64,000 bases of DNA. Origin: Bacteroidales bacterium (GTDB lineage: Bacteria > Bacteroidota > Bacteroidia > Bacteroidales > Lentimicrobiaceae). Position numbers and translations under genes: made by a program. Positions within the stretch are counted from its first letter, which is position 1; each line of letters begins with the position of its first letter. Positions 34,641 to 43,380 of this stretch are shown one piece after another. The stretch covers positions 17,415 to 81,414 of the forward strand of contig JAEUTG010000031.1 in the NCBI GenBank assembly GCA_016788045.1. Reading direction: 5' to 3'. A model generated the notes under the pieces. It had not been told where the DNA came from, ran no database searches, and saw nothing but the letters and a program-made list of their open reading frames with translations.

Positions 34641-35954
34641 TTACTGATTGTCGGTTCTTTCGATATCGGCACCCAGAGCCCTCAGTCTTCCATCGATGTT
34701 CTCGTAGCCCCGGTCAATCTGTTCAATATTGTCGATCTGGCTTTTCCCTTTTGCCGATAAGGCAGCAATGAGCAGGGCAACCCCGGCCCTGATATCGGGG
34801 GATGACATGGTAATTCCCCTGAGGGGGACCTGATGATTCAACCCGATCACGGTTGCCCTGTGCGGGTCACAAAGAATGATCTGAGCGCCCATTTCAATCA
34901 GTTTGTCAACAAAGAACAGCCTGCTTTCAAACATTTTCTGATGAATGAGCACACTGCCTTTGGCCTGGGTGGCGACCACAAGCGCGATGCTGATGAGGTC
35001 GGGGGTGAAACCCGGCCAGGGGGCATCGGAAATGGTCATGATGGATCCATCCATAAAAGTATCGACTTCATAGTTATCCTGAGCCGGTATCAGGATGTCA
35101 TCTCCCTGAAGTTCAAGTTTGATCCCCAGGCGCCTGAAAACTTCCGGTATCAGGCCGAGTTCCTGGTAATGCACATTTTTAATGGCGATTTCTGAACCGG
35201 TCATGGCAGCCAGCCCGATGAAGCTGCCTATTTCGATCATATCGGGAAGCATGGTGTGCTCGGTAACGCCGAGGGTTTCTACACCCTCAATCACCAGCAG
35301 GTTTGACCCTATGCCGCTGATCCTGGCTCCCATGCGGTTGAGCATGCGGCACAGCTGTACCAGGTAGGGTTCGCAGGCTGCATTGAAAATGGTGGTAGTG
35401 CCTCTGGCCTTTACAGCTGCCATTACCACATTGGCGGTGCCGGTTACCGAAGCCTCATCCAGCAGCATGTAGCAACCTTTCAGTTCGGTGGCATCGATGC
35501 TGTAAAAACTGTTGGGCCCTTCGGAACTGAATCTGGCGCCGAGTTTCTGAAGACCGGTAAAGTGCGTGTCGAGCCGGCGGCGGCCGATTTTATCGCCTCC
35601 GGGATGGGGAATATAGCCACGGCCGAACCGTCCGAGCAGTGGCCCGAGAATCATTACAGATCCCCTGAGGCCTGCTCCTTTTTTTCTGAAATCATCAGAT
35701 TTGAGATAGTTCAGGTCAATGTTTTCCGCTTTGAAAGTGTAGCTTCCCCGCCCGGCAGGAGTTACCTCAACACCCATATCTGACAGCAGATCAATCAGTT
35801 TGTTTACATCCCTGATGTCGGGAATGTTGCGGATGGTGATGGCTTCCGGGGTGAGGAGGGTGGCACACAAAATCTGTAAGGCTTCGTTTTTAGCACCCTG
35901 GGGGGTGATCTCCCCCGACAGTTTATTGCCTCCCCTGATGATGAAGGAACTCAT
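34641..35954 (-). CDS. murA: UDP-N-acetylglucosamine 1-carboxyvinyltransferase with Asp in the catalytic loop
   Basis: A 437-residue enzyme that transfers enolpyruvate from PEP to UDP-GlcNAc, the first committed step of peptidoglycan synthesis. KNEALQ (residues 22-27) near the start, the catalytic loop HPGGDKIGRRRLDTH, and the C-terminal block with SSPDIRAGVAL are present. The loop position that is Cys115 in E. coli is Asp121 here (GAT at 35594-35592). Asp at this site is known to keep activity but prevent alkylation by fosfomycin. It follows the DUF4290 gene with a 41-base gap. Confidence 0.95.
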   Translation of the reverse strand: MSSFIIRGGNKLSGEITPQGAKNEALQILCATLLTPEAITIRNIPDIRDVNKLIDLLSDMGVEVTPAGRGSYTFKAENIDLNYLKSDDFRKKGAGLRGSVMILGPLLGRFGRGYIPHPGGDKIGRRRLDTHFTGLQKLGARFSSEGPNSFYSIDATELKGCYMLLDEASVTGTANVVMAAVKARGTTTIFNAACEPYLVQLCRMLNRMGARISGIGSNLLVIEGVETLGVTEHTMLPDMIEIGSFIGLAAMTGSEIAIKNVHYQELGLIPEVFRRLGIKLELQGDDILIPAQDNYEVDTFMDGSIMTISDAPWPGFTPDLISIALVVATQAKGSVLIHQKMFESRLFFVDKLIEMGAQIILCDPHRATVIGLNHQVPLRGITMSSPDIRAGVALLIAALSAKGKSQIDNIEQIDRGYENIDGRLRALGADIERTDNQ

Positions 35955-35995
35955 AAGAAGTTGATTACCTGAAAAAATTGTTTAACCGGCGAAAG

Positions 35996-36670
35996 TTAGT
36001 TCTTTTTCCGGTTGCGCATATCGCGGTAATTCGAATTTTTGTCGTTCCTGGGATTGAATTTCTTGCGTCTGCCATTTGACTGGTTCTGCGGTACGGTGGT
36101 TCCCTGTACCGGGGTCTTCGCCAACAGGTCGTTGGTGTGAGCAAGACGCATGTCATCGCTCAGCTTCAGCTTCCCGTGTGACAATTCTTTGAGATGGTCG
36201 GTAATGAGTTCGTCGTTCACCGAGTCACGGTTCCAGTTGAGGTAAGATTTTTTAAGATGATTTGCAATGTTTTTAACCAGTGCGTCTTTCTCAGCACCAT
36301 CTTCAAAGGTCGTTGCCTTTTCAATGATTCTGGCAATGTTTTTCCCATACGGCCTGAATTTGATCACCTCCTGCGGATAGGGGATACGCTGCGGCTTATG
36401 AATCCTGTCTTCCGGGATTGGCGGGGGGTAGGGCCCGTCAACACTGAGCTTGTACTCAGAAATAATGTAAAGGTGATCCCAAAGTTTCCTTTTGAAATCA
36501 ACAGTGTCTTTCTGGTCTGGATGTAGCTGGCCCATAATGTTCACCAGAACTTTGGCCATATTGGTGCGTTTTTCGCGGTCTTCAATGGTGGTCAGAAAGG
36601 CCGCCAGCTTCTGTACATTGCGCCCATACTCAGGAATAATGAGTTTGTCGCGGGTGCTGTTATAATCCAT
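35996..36670 (-). CDS. DUF4290 family protein
   Basis: A 224-residue cytoplasmic protein matching DUF4290, found in Bacteroidota and typically encoded next to murA. The conserved N-terminal part contains LIIPEYGRNVQKL, HPDQKDTVDFKRKLWDHL and GPYPPP; the C-terminal ~50 residues are basic and disordered (Lys, Arg, Asn rich). Function is unknown; the conserved neighbourhood hints at envelope or cell-cycle housekeeping. Confidence 0.85.
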   Translation of the reverse strand: MDYNSTRDKLIIPEYGRNVQKLAAFLTTIEDREKRTNMAKVLVNIMGQLHPDQKDTVDFKRKLWDHLYIISEYKLSVDGPYPPPIPEDRIHKPQRIPYPQEVIKFRPYGKNIARIIEKATTFEDGAEKDALVKNIANHLKKSYLNWNRDSVNDELITDHLKELSHGKLKLSDDMRLAHTNDLLAKTPVQGTTVPQNQSNGRRKKFNPRNDKNSNYRDMRNRKKN

Positions 36671-36940
36671 AAAATCAGTTGAAATGAACTTAAATACTCT
36701 TGTAAAAGCTTGATTGGGTTGGCAACCGGCAGGATAAAAAATCCGATAAATATCAACTACCCGATATGAGTAATCTGTTTCTTCTGAACCACATTCAGAA
36801 TTCAGCAGGTGGCATGTAAAACAAGCAGGATGTAATCAGTGCGAATTTCCGGGCACAAAGGTAATAAATTTATTGGAGTATCGTGCTCGCGGCAAAGAAA
36901 TTTGCTTTCGTTTCTGACCAACAGCAAAGTAAGGCACGTG

Positions 36941-39232
36941 CTACTTCAGCAACCGCAGTTTTGCAAACTTGAGCAACAACTGTTTCTGACCGACCAGTGT
37001 AAAGAAAACGGTCGCTTTTATGTTTGAACCACTGCCTTCCACGCTCAGCACTTTCCCTTTGCCAAATCTTTCGTGCTCAACTTCCGAACCTGGCTGTATG
37101 AGGTCAATGGGTGTTTCAAACGGCTGTTTCTGGCTTTCTTCTGAATCGCTGATTTTTTTCAGACTCTTTTTTACAAAAACCGGAGCCTTTTGCATAACAG
37201 GCATCGCACTTGTGAGCCCTGGCTGTACCCTGCGGGTAGTTTGTTCAATGTACGATTCATCAATCTCTTCAAGAAACCTGCTGGGCTCGTTCATGGTCAG
37301 ATTACCCCAGCGGTAGCGGCTTTCGGCATACGACAGGGTTACCCTTTTTTCTGCCCTGGTGAGGGCTACATAAAACAAGCGGCGCTCCTCCTCAATTTCT
37401 GCCCGGCTGGCCAGCGACATCACCGAGGGGAATAGATTCTCCTCGAGCCCGACAATAAAGACATACGGAAACTCCAGACCCTTGGCAGCATGGATGGTCA
37501 TCATGGTCACCTTGTTGTTGTCTTTTTCATCATCACTGTCGGCATCGGTGAGCAGGGCGATTTCCTGCATGAACACATCCAGGGTGCGGGCCTGTTCAGT
37601 ATTGCTATTCTCAGTGACATCAGCATCTTCAGGGAACAGTGTCTGCTCTTTCTCTGAAAAATCCTTCAGGGCATTCAGCAACTCTTCGCTGTTCTGCATG
37701 CGCGAAAGACCCTCTTCTGAATCGTCAGCAGCCAGTTCTTTCATCAGACCCGAATTTACGGCTATTTTGTATCCCAGTTCGTAAGCATTCATCCGTTGAA
37801 GCATGGTATGAAAGGAAGCGATCATGGTCGCGAACTCTTCGATGCGGGAGGTGGTGGATTTCGGCAGCCCGGGCACATACTGATTCACACCCGAAGCAAT
37901 TTCAAACAGACTGAGGTTGAATGCAGATGCAGCCACGGTCAGCTTGTTGAGGGTGGTATCGCCGATTCCCCTGGCGGGATAATTGATGACGCGGTTAAAA
38001 GCCTCATCATCGCGGGTGTTAACAGCCAGCCTGAAATAGGCAAGCAGGTCCTTGATCTCTTTGCGTTTGTAAAACGAAAGCCCGCCATAGATCCGGTAAG
38101 GGATGTTCAGTTTGCGCAGCGCTTCTTCGATCGTCCTTGACTGAGCATTGGTGCGGTAAAGGATGGCAAAATCGCTGTTCTGCAGCTGATGGTTCATCTT
38201 GGTCTGAAAAACCGAATTGGCAACCAGGGTGCCTTCTTCCGAATCGGTGGCTGCTTTCAGCACCTGTATCAGATTGCCCTCTTCGTTCTCCGTCCATACC
38301 TTCTTGAAAATCTGGTCCTTGTTTTTTGAAATGATGCTGTTGGCAGCATTCACGATGATCTGGGTAGACCGGTAATTCTGTTCCAGTTTATAGGTTTTCA
38401 GATCCGGATAATCATTCCTGAAGTTGAGGATGTTCTGGATGTTTGCGCCCCTGAACGAATAGATACTCTGAGCGTCGTCGCCGACCACACAGATGTTTTC
38501 GTGCCGGGCCGCCAGTTTTTTTACGATCAGGTACTGCGCATGGTTGGTGTCCTGATATTCATCCACCAGGATGTATTTAAACTTCTGCTGGTATTTGAAC
38601 AGAACTTCCGGAAAATCGCGCAGCAACACATTGGTATTGAAAAGCAGATCGTCGAAGTCCATGGCCGAAGCCTTGAAGCAACGGGCCCGGTAAAACCTGA
38701 AAATCTCACCGGTTTGTCCGCGGTTGGCGATGCGGTCCTGTTCCTGTATATCACTGTTGCTTATATAGTCTTCTACAGAAATCAGGTTCGATTTGGCAGC
38801 CGAGATTCTTGAAAGCACGCTGCCCGGTGTGTAAAGTTTCGGGTCAAGCTGCATCTCTTTGATGATGTTTTTCAGCAGACTTTTTGAATCATCGGTATCG
38901 TAAATGGTGAAGTTCTGGGGATAGCCGAGCAGGTGCCCTTCAACCCTGAGAATACGGGCAAAAATGGAGTGGAAAGTTCCCATCCATACATTGCGTGCAT
39001 CGTTCCCTACCAGCCCGGTAATCCGCTCTTTCATTTCCCTGGCAGCTTTGTTGGTAAAGGTGAGCGCCAGGATGTTGTACGGATCGGCACCCTGCTCAAG
39101 CAGGTAGGCAATGCGATAGGTGAGTACCCTTGTTTTACCGCTGCCTGCACCGGCAATGACCATGACCGGGCCTTGGGTGCTGACCACCGCCTGCTGCTGG
39201 GCTTCGTTCAGTTGTTTTAATATTTCCGTCAC
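36941..39232 (-). CDS. pcrA: UvrD/PcrA-type superfamily 1 DNA helicase
   Basis: A 763-residue 3'-5' helicase. Motifs in order: Q-motif LNEAQQQAV, Walker A AGAGSGKT (27-34), Ia TFTNKAAREM, II VDEYQDTNHAQY, III GDDAQSIYSFRGA, IV QNYRST, V TIHAAKGLEF and VI RLFYVALTRA. The last ~80 residues form the PcrA/UvrD-like C-terminal module (GSEVEHERFGKGKVLSVEG) that binds partners. Translation starts at GTG 39232, 16 bases after a predicted transcription start. It removes proteins from DNA and acts in repair. Confidence 0.93.
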   Translation of the reverse strand: MTEILKQLNEAQQQAVVSTQGPVMVIAGAGSGKTRVLTYRIAYLLEQGADPYNILALTFTNKAAREMKERITGLVGNDARNVWMGTFHSIFARILRVEGHLLGYPQNFTIYDTDDSKSLLKNIIKEMQLDPKLYTPGSVLSRISAAKSNLISVEDYISNSDIQEQDRIANRGQTGEIFRFYRARCFKASAMDFDDLLFNTNVLLRDFPEVLFKYQQKFKYILVDEYQDTNHAQYLIVKKLAARHENICVVGDDAQSIYSFRGANIQNILNFRNDYPDLKTYKLEQNYRSTQIIVNAANSIISKNKDQIFKKVWTENEEGNLIQVLKAATDSEEGTLVANSVFQTKMNHQLQNSDFAILYRTNAQSRTIEEALRKLNIPYRIYGGLSFYKRKEIKDLLAYFRLAVNTRDDEAFNRVINYPARGIGDTTLNKLTVAASAFNLSLFEIASGVNQYVPGLPKSTTSRIEEFATMIASFHTMLQRMNAYELGYKIAVNSGLMKELAADDSEEGLSRMQNSEELLNALKDFSEKEQTLFPEDADVTENSNTEQARTLDVFMQEIALLTDADSDDEKDNNKVTMMTIHAAKGLEFPYVFIVGLEENLFPSVMSLASRAEIEEERRLFYVALTRAEKRVTLSYAESRYRWGNLTMNEPSRFLEEIDESYIEQTTRRVQPGLTSAMPVMQKAPVFVKKSLKKISDSEESQKQPFETPIDLIQPGSEVEHERFGKGKVLSVEGSGSNIKATVFFTLVGQKQLLLKFAKLRLLK

Positions 39233-39254
39233 GGGTTACTGCTGAATTTGCCGG

Positions 39255-39285
39255 CAAAATTACGCTTCTTTTTGCTGTACCGCAA
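39255..39285 (-). promoter_or_regulatory. Promoter of the pcrA helicase gene
   Basis: On the minus strand TTG (39285-39283), a 20-base spacer and TAATTTTG (39262-39255) match the Bacteroidota promoter. The predicted leader is about 16 bases. Confidence 0.7.
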
Positions 39286-39456
39286 TGCTGCAACCTTCGG
39301 GTTACTAACAATTCAGTGTATATTATTTAGATTCATTCTAAATTGACAAATGGAATGTTACTTTTCAGGGGTTGGTAGATTAAAGAATGAAAGCGCCTGA
39401 AATTTTCACTACCGCAACTACAACTACACTACACTCACTACATCAACCACCGCATT

Positions 39457-39726
39457 ATGATGAACTTACTAAAGCGCGCAGGTAGTTTCAGCCTGATTGT
39501 CGAACAGATTGTCGACAAGCAGATCAGGCGGAATTATCCTCCCGAAGCGGCAGAGACCTATCAGAGGTTAATTCGGGATTCGTTCACTGAAATTGAAGCA
39601 AAGAGGCTGATCTCAATGGCTGTACAGATTGAGATTTTCCGACTGATGAGGTATGGTGAAGCATTCAACCACGCCCGATACATCGGAAACCTGCATGGAC
39701 TGCCCGATTTGCCGGATATTGATTAA
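39457..39726 (+). CDS. Conserved hypothetical small protein
   Basis: An 89-residue predicted soluble helical protein; ATG 39457 or 39460. It has no signal or membrane segment and no domain I can name. It stands alone between the divergent helicase gene and a strong terminator 49 bases after its stop, which supports it being expressed. A TACTTTTC element at 39359-39366 could be its -7 box. Confidence 0.65.
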   Translation: MMNLLKRAGSFSLIVEQIVDKQIRRNYPPEAAETYQRLIRDSFTEIEAKRLISMAVQIEIFRLMRYGEAFNHARYIGNLHGLPDLPDID

Positions 39727-39775
39727 ACAGAAGTTTTGGGTTTCATTTTTCATAATTGATGATTACTTTGGGGAG

Positions 39776-39809
39776 CCAGGGGAGCCTAACAAGCTCCCCT
39801 GGTTTTTTT
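39776..39809 (+). terminator. Strong Rho-independent terminator
   Basis: CCAGGGGAGC and GCTCCCCTGG form a perfect 10-bp stem with a 7-base loop, followed by seven T (39803-39809). Confidence 0.95.
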
Positions 39810-39841
39810 ATGTCCCGCACAGACCGTTTTACCGGGGTTTT

Positions 39842-39871
39842 TTGCCTGTTTGCCGATTTTTTGTAGATTTA
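39842..39871 (+). promoter_or_regulatory. Promoter of the LiaF-like/LytS/LytTR operon
   Basis: TTG (39842-39844, within TTTG), a 19-base spacer and TAGATTTA (39864-39871) match the consensus except for the last base. The leader to ATG 39922 is about 45 bases. Confidence 0.6.
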
Positions 39872-39921
39872 CCTTTCTCCACTGCCATACATTTGCATCA
39901 TAAACAACAAAAATTAATAAA

Positions 39922-40662
39922 ATGGAAACCTTCAATCATCATGATCATAACTTCATGAAACACGGGCGCAGAAGCAGGTCAAAAACCATGCTTGTCGGAT
40001 TGCTCATTATTGCCTTTGGTCTTTTATATATGATGCGCAACATCGGAATGATCAATGACAGTGCCTGGCATATTATCTTTTCATGGCCCATGCTGCTGGT
40101 CGCCTTGGGTGCTGTAAATTTTGCAGAGCGCAAGTTCGGATGGGGTCTGATCCTGCTTTCGGTAGGCGGTGTCTTTCTGGTTGACCGCTACTACGATCTG
40201 CCCTACAATGTATTTACCTTCTTCTGGCCGGTACTGATTATTGCCATCGGATTGGGAATTATTTTTTCAGGTTCCTGTAAAATGCTTCGGATAAAAAGGC
40301 ACAAACCGGATGTTTCAAGTGCCGATGGTGATACCATCAACGAAGCCGCTATCTTCGGCGGCAGCGAACGTGCCATCCATTCACAGAATTTCCGTGGAGG
40401 CGAAATCGTGGCCATCTTCGGCGGCACCAAGACCGATCTTACCCAATGTCAGCTTGCCCCTGGGGACAATGTGCTGGAGATTACCGCAATTTTCGGCGGG
40501 ACCACCCTCATCGTGCCGAACGACTGGAATGTGAAAGTTGAAACCAACAATGTTTTTGGAGGTTATACCGACAAGCGCAGGAATACGAATGTTGACTTTA
40601 ATAAGACTCTGATTATCAGAGGAACCAGTGTCTTTGGTGGTGGTGAGCTGAAAAGTTATTAA
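39922..40662 (+). CDS. LiaF-like membrane protein (DUF5668 + YvqF C-terminal domain)
   Basis: A 246-residue protein. The N-terminal half has about four membrane segments (residues ~22-40, 48-62, 70-85, 95-115) of the LiaI/LiaF-like DUF5668 type. The C-terminal ~100 residues are a beta-helix-like cell-wall-active antibiotic response domain with four IFGG-containing turns (AAIFGG, VAIFGG, TAIFGG, NNVFGG). In Firmicutes LiaF restrains the LiaRS two-component system that senses envelope damage. Here the next two genes also encode a kinase and a regulator, but of the LytS/LytTR type. Confidence 0.85.
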   Translation: METFNHHDHNFMKHGRRSRSKTMLVGLLIIAFGLLYMMRNIGMINDSAWHIIFSWPMLLVALGAVNFAERKFGWGLILLSVGGVFLVDRYYDLPYNVFTFFWPVLIIAIGLGIIFSGSCKMLRIKRHKPDVSSADGDTINEAAIFGGSERAIHSQNFRGGEIVAIFGGTKTDLTQCQLAPGDNVLEITAIFGGTTLIVPNDWNVKVETNNVFGGYTDKRRNTNVDFNKTLIIRGTSVFGGGELKSY

Positions 40663-40680
40663 CCTCTTCTCTGCCATCCG

Positions 40681-41751
40681 ATGTTCGCGAAATTGTTTAA
40701 AAACCAGCTTTTACCGGTCTATGCTGCGGCATGGCTGGTAATTGCTGTTGTTCATTATATGGTGGTTACCACTCAGCTTGGGGCCGGCAGCATGATTGCC
40801 ATGGCAGAGGCGCTGGTGTTTTCAACGGTTTTTGCCTTGCTGGGTATCGGATTGTGGTTTCTGGTCAAGTTCTCCGATTTTGAGAAGCTCAACCGGCAGG
40901 AACTCACCCTGCGCCACGCCACCAGCAGTGCTGTAACCATGTTCATCTGGTTTGGCAGCAGCTATCTGCTGATGGGTGTCATTTCGGGGCACGATGAAGC
41001 TTATATGACAGGTCTCAACGATACAATGACCGTGCGGGTGCTCTCCGGATTGCTGCTTTATATAGTAATGGTAGCCGTCTTTTATCTTCTGGTCAACAAC
41101 CAGAATCTGAAAGAGCGCAAAACCAGGGAAGAGTTACTGCAGAACCTTCTTCACGAAAGTGAACTGAATTCGCTGAGAGCACAGATCAAGCCGCATTTTC
41201 TGTTCAACAGCCTCAACTCCATCAGTTCACTCACGATTACCAATCCTGCGAAAGCCCAGGACATGGTGATCAAGCTTTCCGAATTTATGCGGTATTCGCT
41301 GAGTTTCTCCAACGACCGCATGAGCAGCTTAAAACAGGAACTTTATCACCTGAGGCTGTATCTCGAAATTGAGAAAGTGCGCTTTGGCGCCAGGTTCATC
41401 GTAGAAGAAAACATCGGAGATGAGCACCTTCCATGGCTGATTCCGCCGATGATTCTTCAACCATTGGTTGAAAACGCGGTGAAACATGGTGTATATGATA
41501 CTCCGGGAGAATCGTTTGTGAAAATATCTGCCATGCTGAATCAGGGATGGCTCGAGATCAGTGTGGTGAATAACTTCGACCCTTCCCAGCCAGGCCGGCG
41601 CGGAACAGGAACCGGTCTGGTGAATGTAATGAAGCGCATGCATATGGTTTACGGGATGAACAACCTGGCACGGATTACAAAAACTGAAAATACCTTTGAA
41701 GTAAAACTGAAATTCCCTCCCTATGACAGTCTTAAGAGTACTCATCATTGA
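40681..41751 (+). CDS. LytS-family sensor histidine kinase
   Basis: A 356-residue membrane kinase. About four membrane segments fill residues 10-145, followed by a short coiled coil and the His_kinase domain with the phospho-acceptor H172 in LRAQIKPHFLFNSLNS, then a HATPase region (PPMILQPLVENAVKHG, GTGTGLVNV). No separate sensor domain, so signals may arrive through the membrane segments or through the LiaF-like partner encoded 18 bases upstream. It overlaps the LytTR regulator gene by 29 bases. Confidence 0.92.
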   Translation: MFAKLFKNQLLPVYAAAWLVIAVVHYMVVTTQLGAGSMIAMAEALVFSTVFALLGIGLWFLVKFSDFEKLNRQELTLRHATSSAVTMFIWFGSSYLLMGVISGHDEAYMTGLNDTMTVRVLSGLLLYIVMVAVFYLLVNNQNLKERKTREELLQNLLHESELNSLRAQIKPHFLFNSLNSISSLTITNPAKAQDMVIKLSEFMRYSLSFSNDRMSSLKQELYHLRLYLEIEKVRFGARFIVEENIGDEHLPWLIPPMILQPLVENAVKHGVYDTPGESFVKISAMLNQGWLEISVVNNFDPSQPGRRGTGTGLVNVMKRMHMVYGMNNLARITKTENTFEVKLKFPPYDSLKSTHH

Positions 41752-42472
41752 TGATGAGCCCCCTGCACGTGATATCATCAGACATTACCTAAGCGATGAA
41801 CCGGGAATCGTCGTTGCCGGTGAGTGCGAAAACGGATTTGAAGCCCTGAAAATGATCGGAGAAGCAAAGCCTGACCTGATTTTCCTCGATGTGCAGATGC
41901 CTAAGATCACGGGCTTCGAGCTGCTGGAACTCCTCACCGATCCCCCGCAGATTATTTTTACAACTGCTTATGATGAGTTTGCCATCCGGGCTTTTGAGAT
42001 GAACGCTGTGGACTACCTGCTCAAACCCTTCTCCAGAACAAGGCTGATACAGGCTGTTGACAGGGCGCGCATCCGGCTCGAAAGCAAGGGCTCTGCTGCG
42101 CGGAAAGAGATCGAGGATTTAAAGAGCGGTCTGCAGGATACTGCCGAAGACATCGACAGGGTAGTGGCCCGGCTGGGAAGTAAAATCGTGGTAATCCCGG
42201 TTGATAAGATATGGTATATAGAAGCCCAGGACGACTACGTGATGATTTATTCCGAATCGGGTAACCACCTGAAGGAAAAGACCATGAAATATTTTGAAAC
42301 CCACCTGGCATCCAGGGGGTTTATCCGGATCCACCGCAGCCACCTTGTGAATGTGAACCAGATACTCTCGGTCGATCTGTATGGCAAGGATACCCACCTG
42401 GTGGTTCTTAAATGCGGGGCAAAGTTAAAAACCAGTGCTGAGGGGTATAAGCGGTTGAGGGAGTTGCTGTAG
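41723..42472 (+). CDS. LytTR-family response regulator
   Basis: A 249-residue regulator: receiver domain (residues 1-120; DDE start, phospho-acceptor D56 in LIFLDVQMP, KPF) and a C-terminal LytTR DNA-binding domain (about 145-245; YIEAQDDYVMIYS, FIRIHRSHLVNVNQI). It starts inside the kinase gene, so the two are translated as a pair. The target promoters are not identifiable here, but self-regulation of the operon is common for this type. Confidence 0.93.
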   Translation: MTVLRVLIIDDEPPARDIIRHYLSDEPGIVVAGECENGFEALKMIGEAKPDLIFLDVQMPKITGFELLELLTDPPQIIFTTAYDEFAIRAFEMNAVDYLLKPFSRTRLIQAVDRARIRLESKGSAARKEIEDLKSGLQDTAEDIDRVVARLGSKIVVIPVDKIWYIEAQDDYVMIYSESGNHLKEKTMKYFETHLASRGFIRIHRSHLVNVNQILSVDLYGKDTHLVVLKCGAKLKTSAEGYKRLRELL

Positions 42473-42650
42473 CCGGAATGGGTGGTAAATGTATAAGGAG
42501 AACTATTCGTGTATCACTATTGTCCTGAAGAATTTTGAATCAAACAAGTTATCATGATTTGCTCTTCTATAAATCTTTTACCCTGGTTCAAACAATAAAT
42601 TAGGTGTATTTTGTCTTCTTGATCCTATTTTAATAGCCGCAGCTTACCCT

Positions 42651-42761
42651 CCGCTGAAAAAGCGGGGCCAGCTGCCTTAGCCGGGGGAGCAGCGTCAGGT
42701 TGGAAGTAAAGCCGGCAAGTCAAGAATGCAAGCCAGGGTGCTTGCCCCGAATAAAGCGGGG
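42651..42761. other. Hairpin island, possible small RNA or repeat remnant
   Basis: Three perfect hairpins lie close together: CCGCT/AGCGG (42651-42665), GCAAGC/GCTTGC (42728-42745) and CCCCG/CGGGG (42745-42761; shares one base with the previous). The island is much richer in GC than its flanks. No coding frame is supported, and no clear promoter precedes it. Confidence 0.4.
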
Positions 42762-42888
42762 AGCATAACCTTGTCTATTCCTACCCTGCCAATGGATTCA
42801 GAGATTGCTGGAATTTTCCCCGGACAGTAGTGACAAGGAGCCACAATTTTAAGTAAATCAAGTTATATAAAGTCTTAATAATGAGCCT

Positions 42889-42912
42889 GCGGGGTCGATT
42901 CTCCGCTTTTTT
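42889..42912 (+). terminator. Terminator upstream of the rpsL promoter
   Basis: GCGGGG and CTCCGC form a 6-bp stem with one G-T pair and a 6-base loop, followed by six T. It lies about 415 bases after the LytTR stop, so it ends either a long trailer or a separate small transcript. Confidence 0.7.
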
Positions 42913-42944
42913 ATTGTTTTGTTACAAAATAATTGATAAAATGG

Positions 42945-42974
42945 TTGCAGATTCAAAATTAATTTCTACTTTTG
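42945..42974 (+). promoter_or_regulatory. Promoter P1 of the rpsL operon
   Basis: TTG (42945-42947), a 19-base spacer and TACTTTTG (42967-42974), a full consensus match. Transcription from here would give a leader of about 400 bases ahead of rpsL. Confidence 0.8.
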
Positions 42975-43082
42975 CAGCCGCATTTCGAAGGAACGTTTTG
43001 ATTTTAACTTCCTGAAATGCACAAATTTTCTGAGATTTTCGAATCCGGGAAACCTGATAAAGTCAGACAACTATAGGTTTCA

Positions 43083-43128
43083 ATCAATACCGGCCAAAGG
43101 GCACCGCAATGAGAAACGGGGTATTGAT
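43083..43128 (+). promoter_or_regulatory. Stem-loop in the rpsL leader
   Basis: ATCAATACC and GGTATTGAT form a perfect 9-bp stem around a 28-base loop, present only in RNA from P1. A GGCC...GGCC element follows within 25 bases. It may be a ribosomal-protein or growth-rate control element. Confidence 0.4.
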
Positions 43129-43294
43129 CTGGTCTGGGGCCAATGGCCTCTTTGTCTCTCCGTATCTTTTTCCCCTTCCTTATTTCAGAACATTGCCTTG
43201 AGTTGAGAAACCGGGACGTTGTTTAAAATTTCATTTTCCGGAAATACAGTAAATTCAGGTAATGCAGGCTTGTAAATATTTTTTGTTCAGCTTA

Positions 43295-43324
43295 TTGCAA
43301 ATTTGAAATATAGTTGTACTTTTG
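43295..43324 (+). promoter_or_regulatory. Promoter P2 of the rpsL operon
   Basis: TTG (43295-43297), a 19-base spacer and TACTTTTG (43317-43324), again a full match with the same spacing and a shared TTGCA start and TTTTGCAG end with P1. The predicted leader is about 50 bases. Confidence 0.85.
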
Positions 43325-43380
43325 CAGTCCCTAAAAAATAGGGTAGCCGAGGTCTGAAAAATTAAATTAAAAGTACTGAT

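Larger units (their letters stand above)
42473..43380. other. Intergenic region upstream of the ribosomal cluster
   Basis: About 900 bases without a supported gene. It holds, in order, a hairpin-rich GC island (42651-42761), a terminator (42889-42912), a first promoter (42945-42974), a structured leader with a 9-bp stem (43083-43128), and a second promoter (43295-43324) just before rpsL. Confidence 0.75.
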
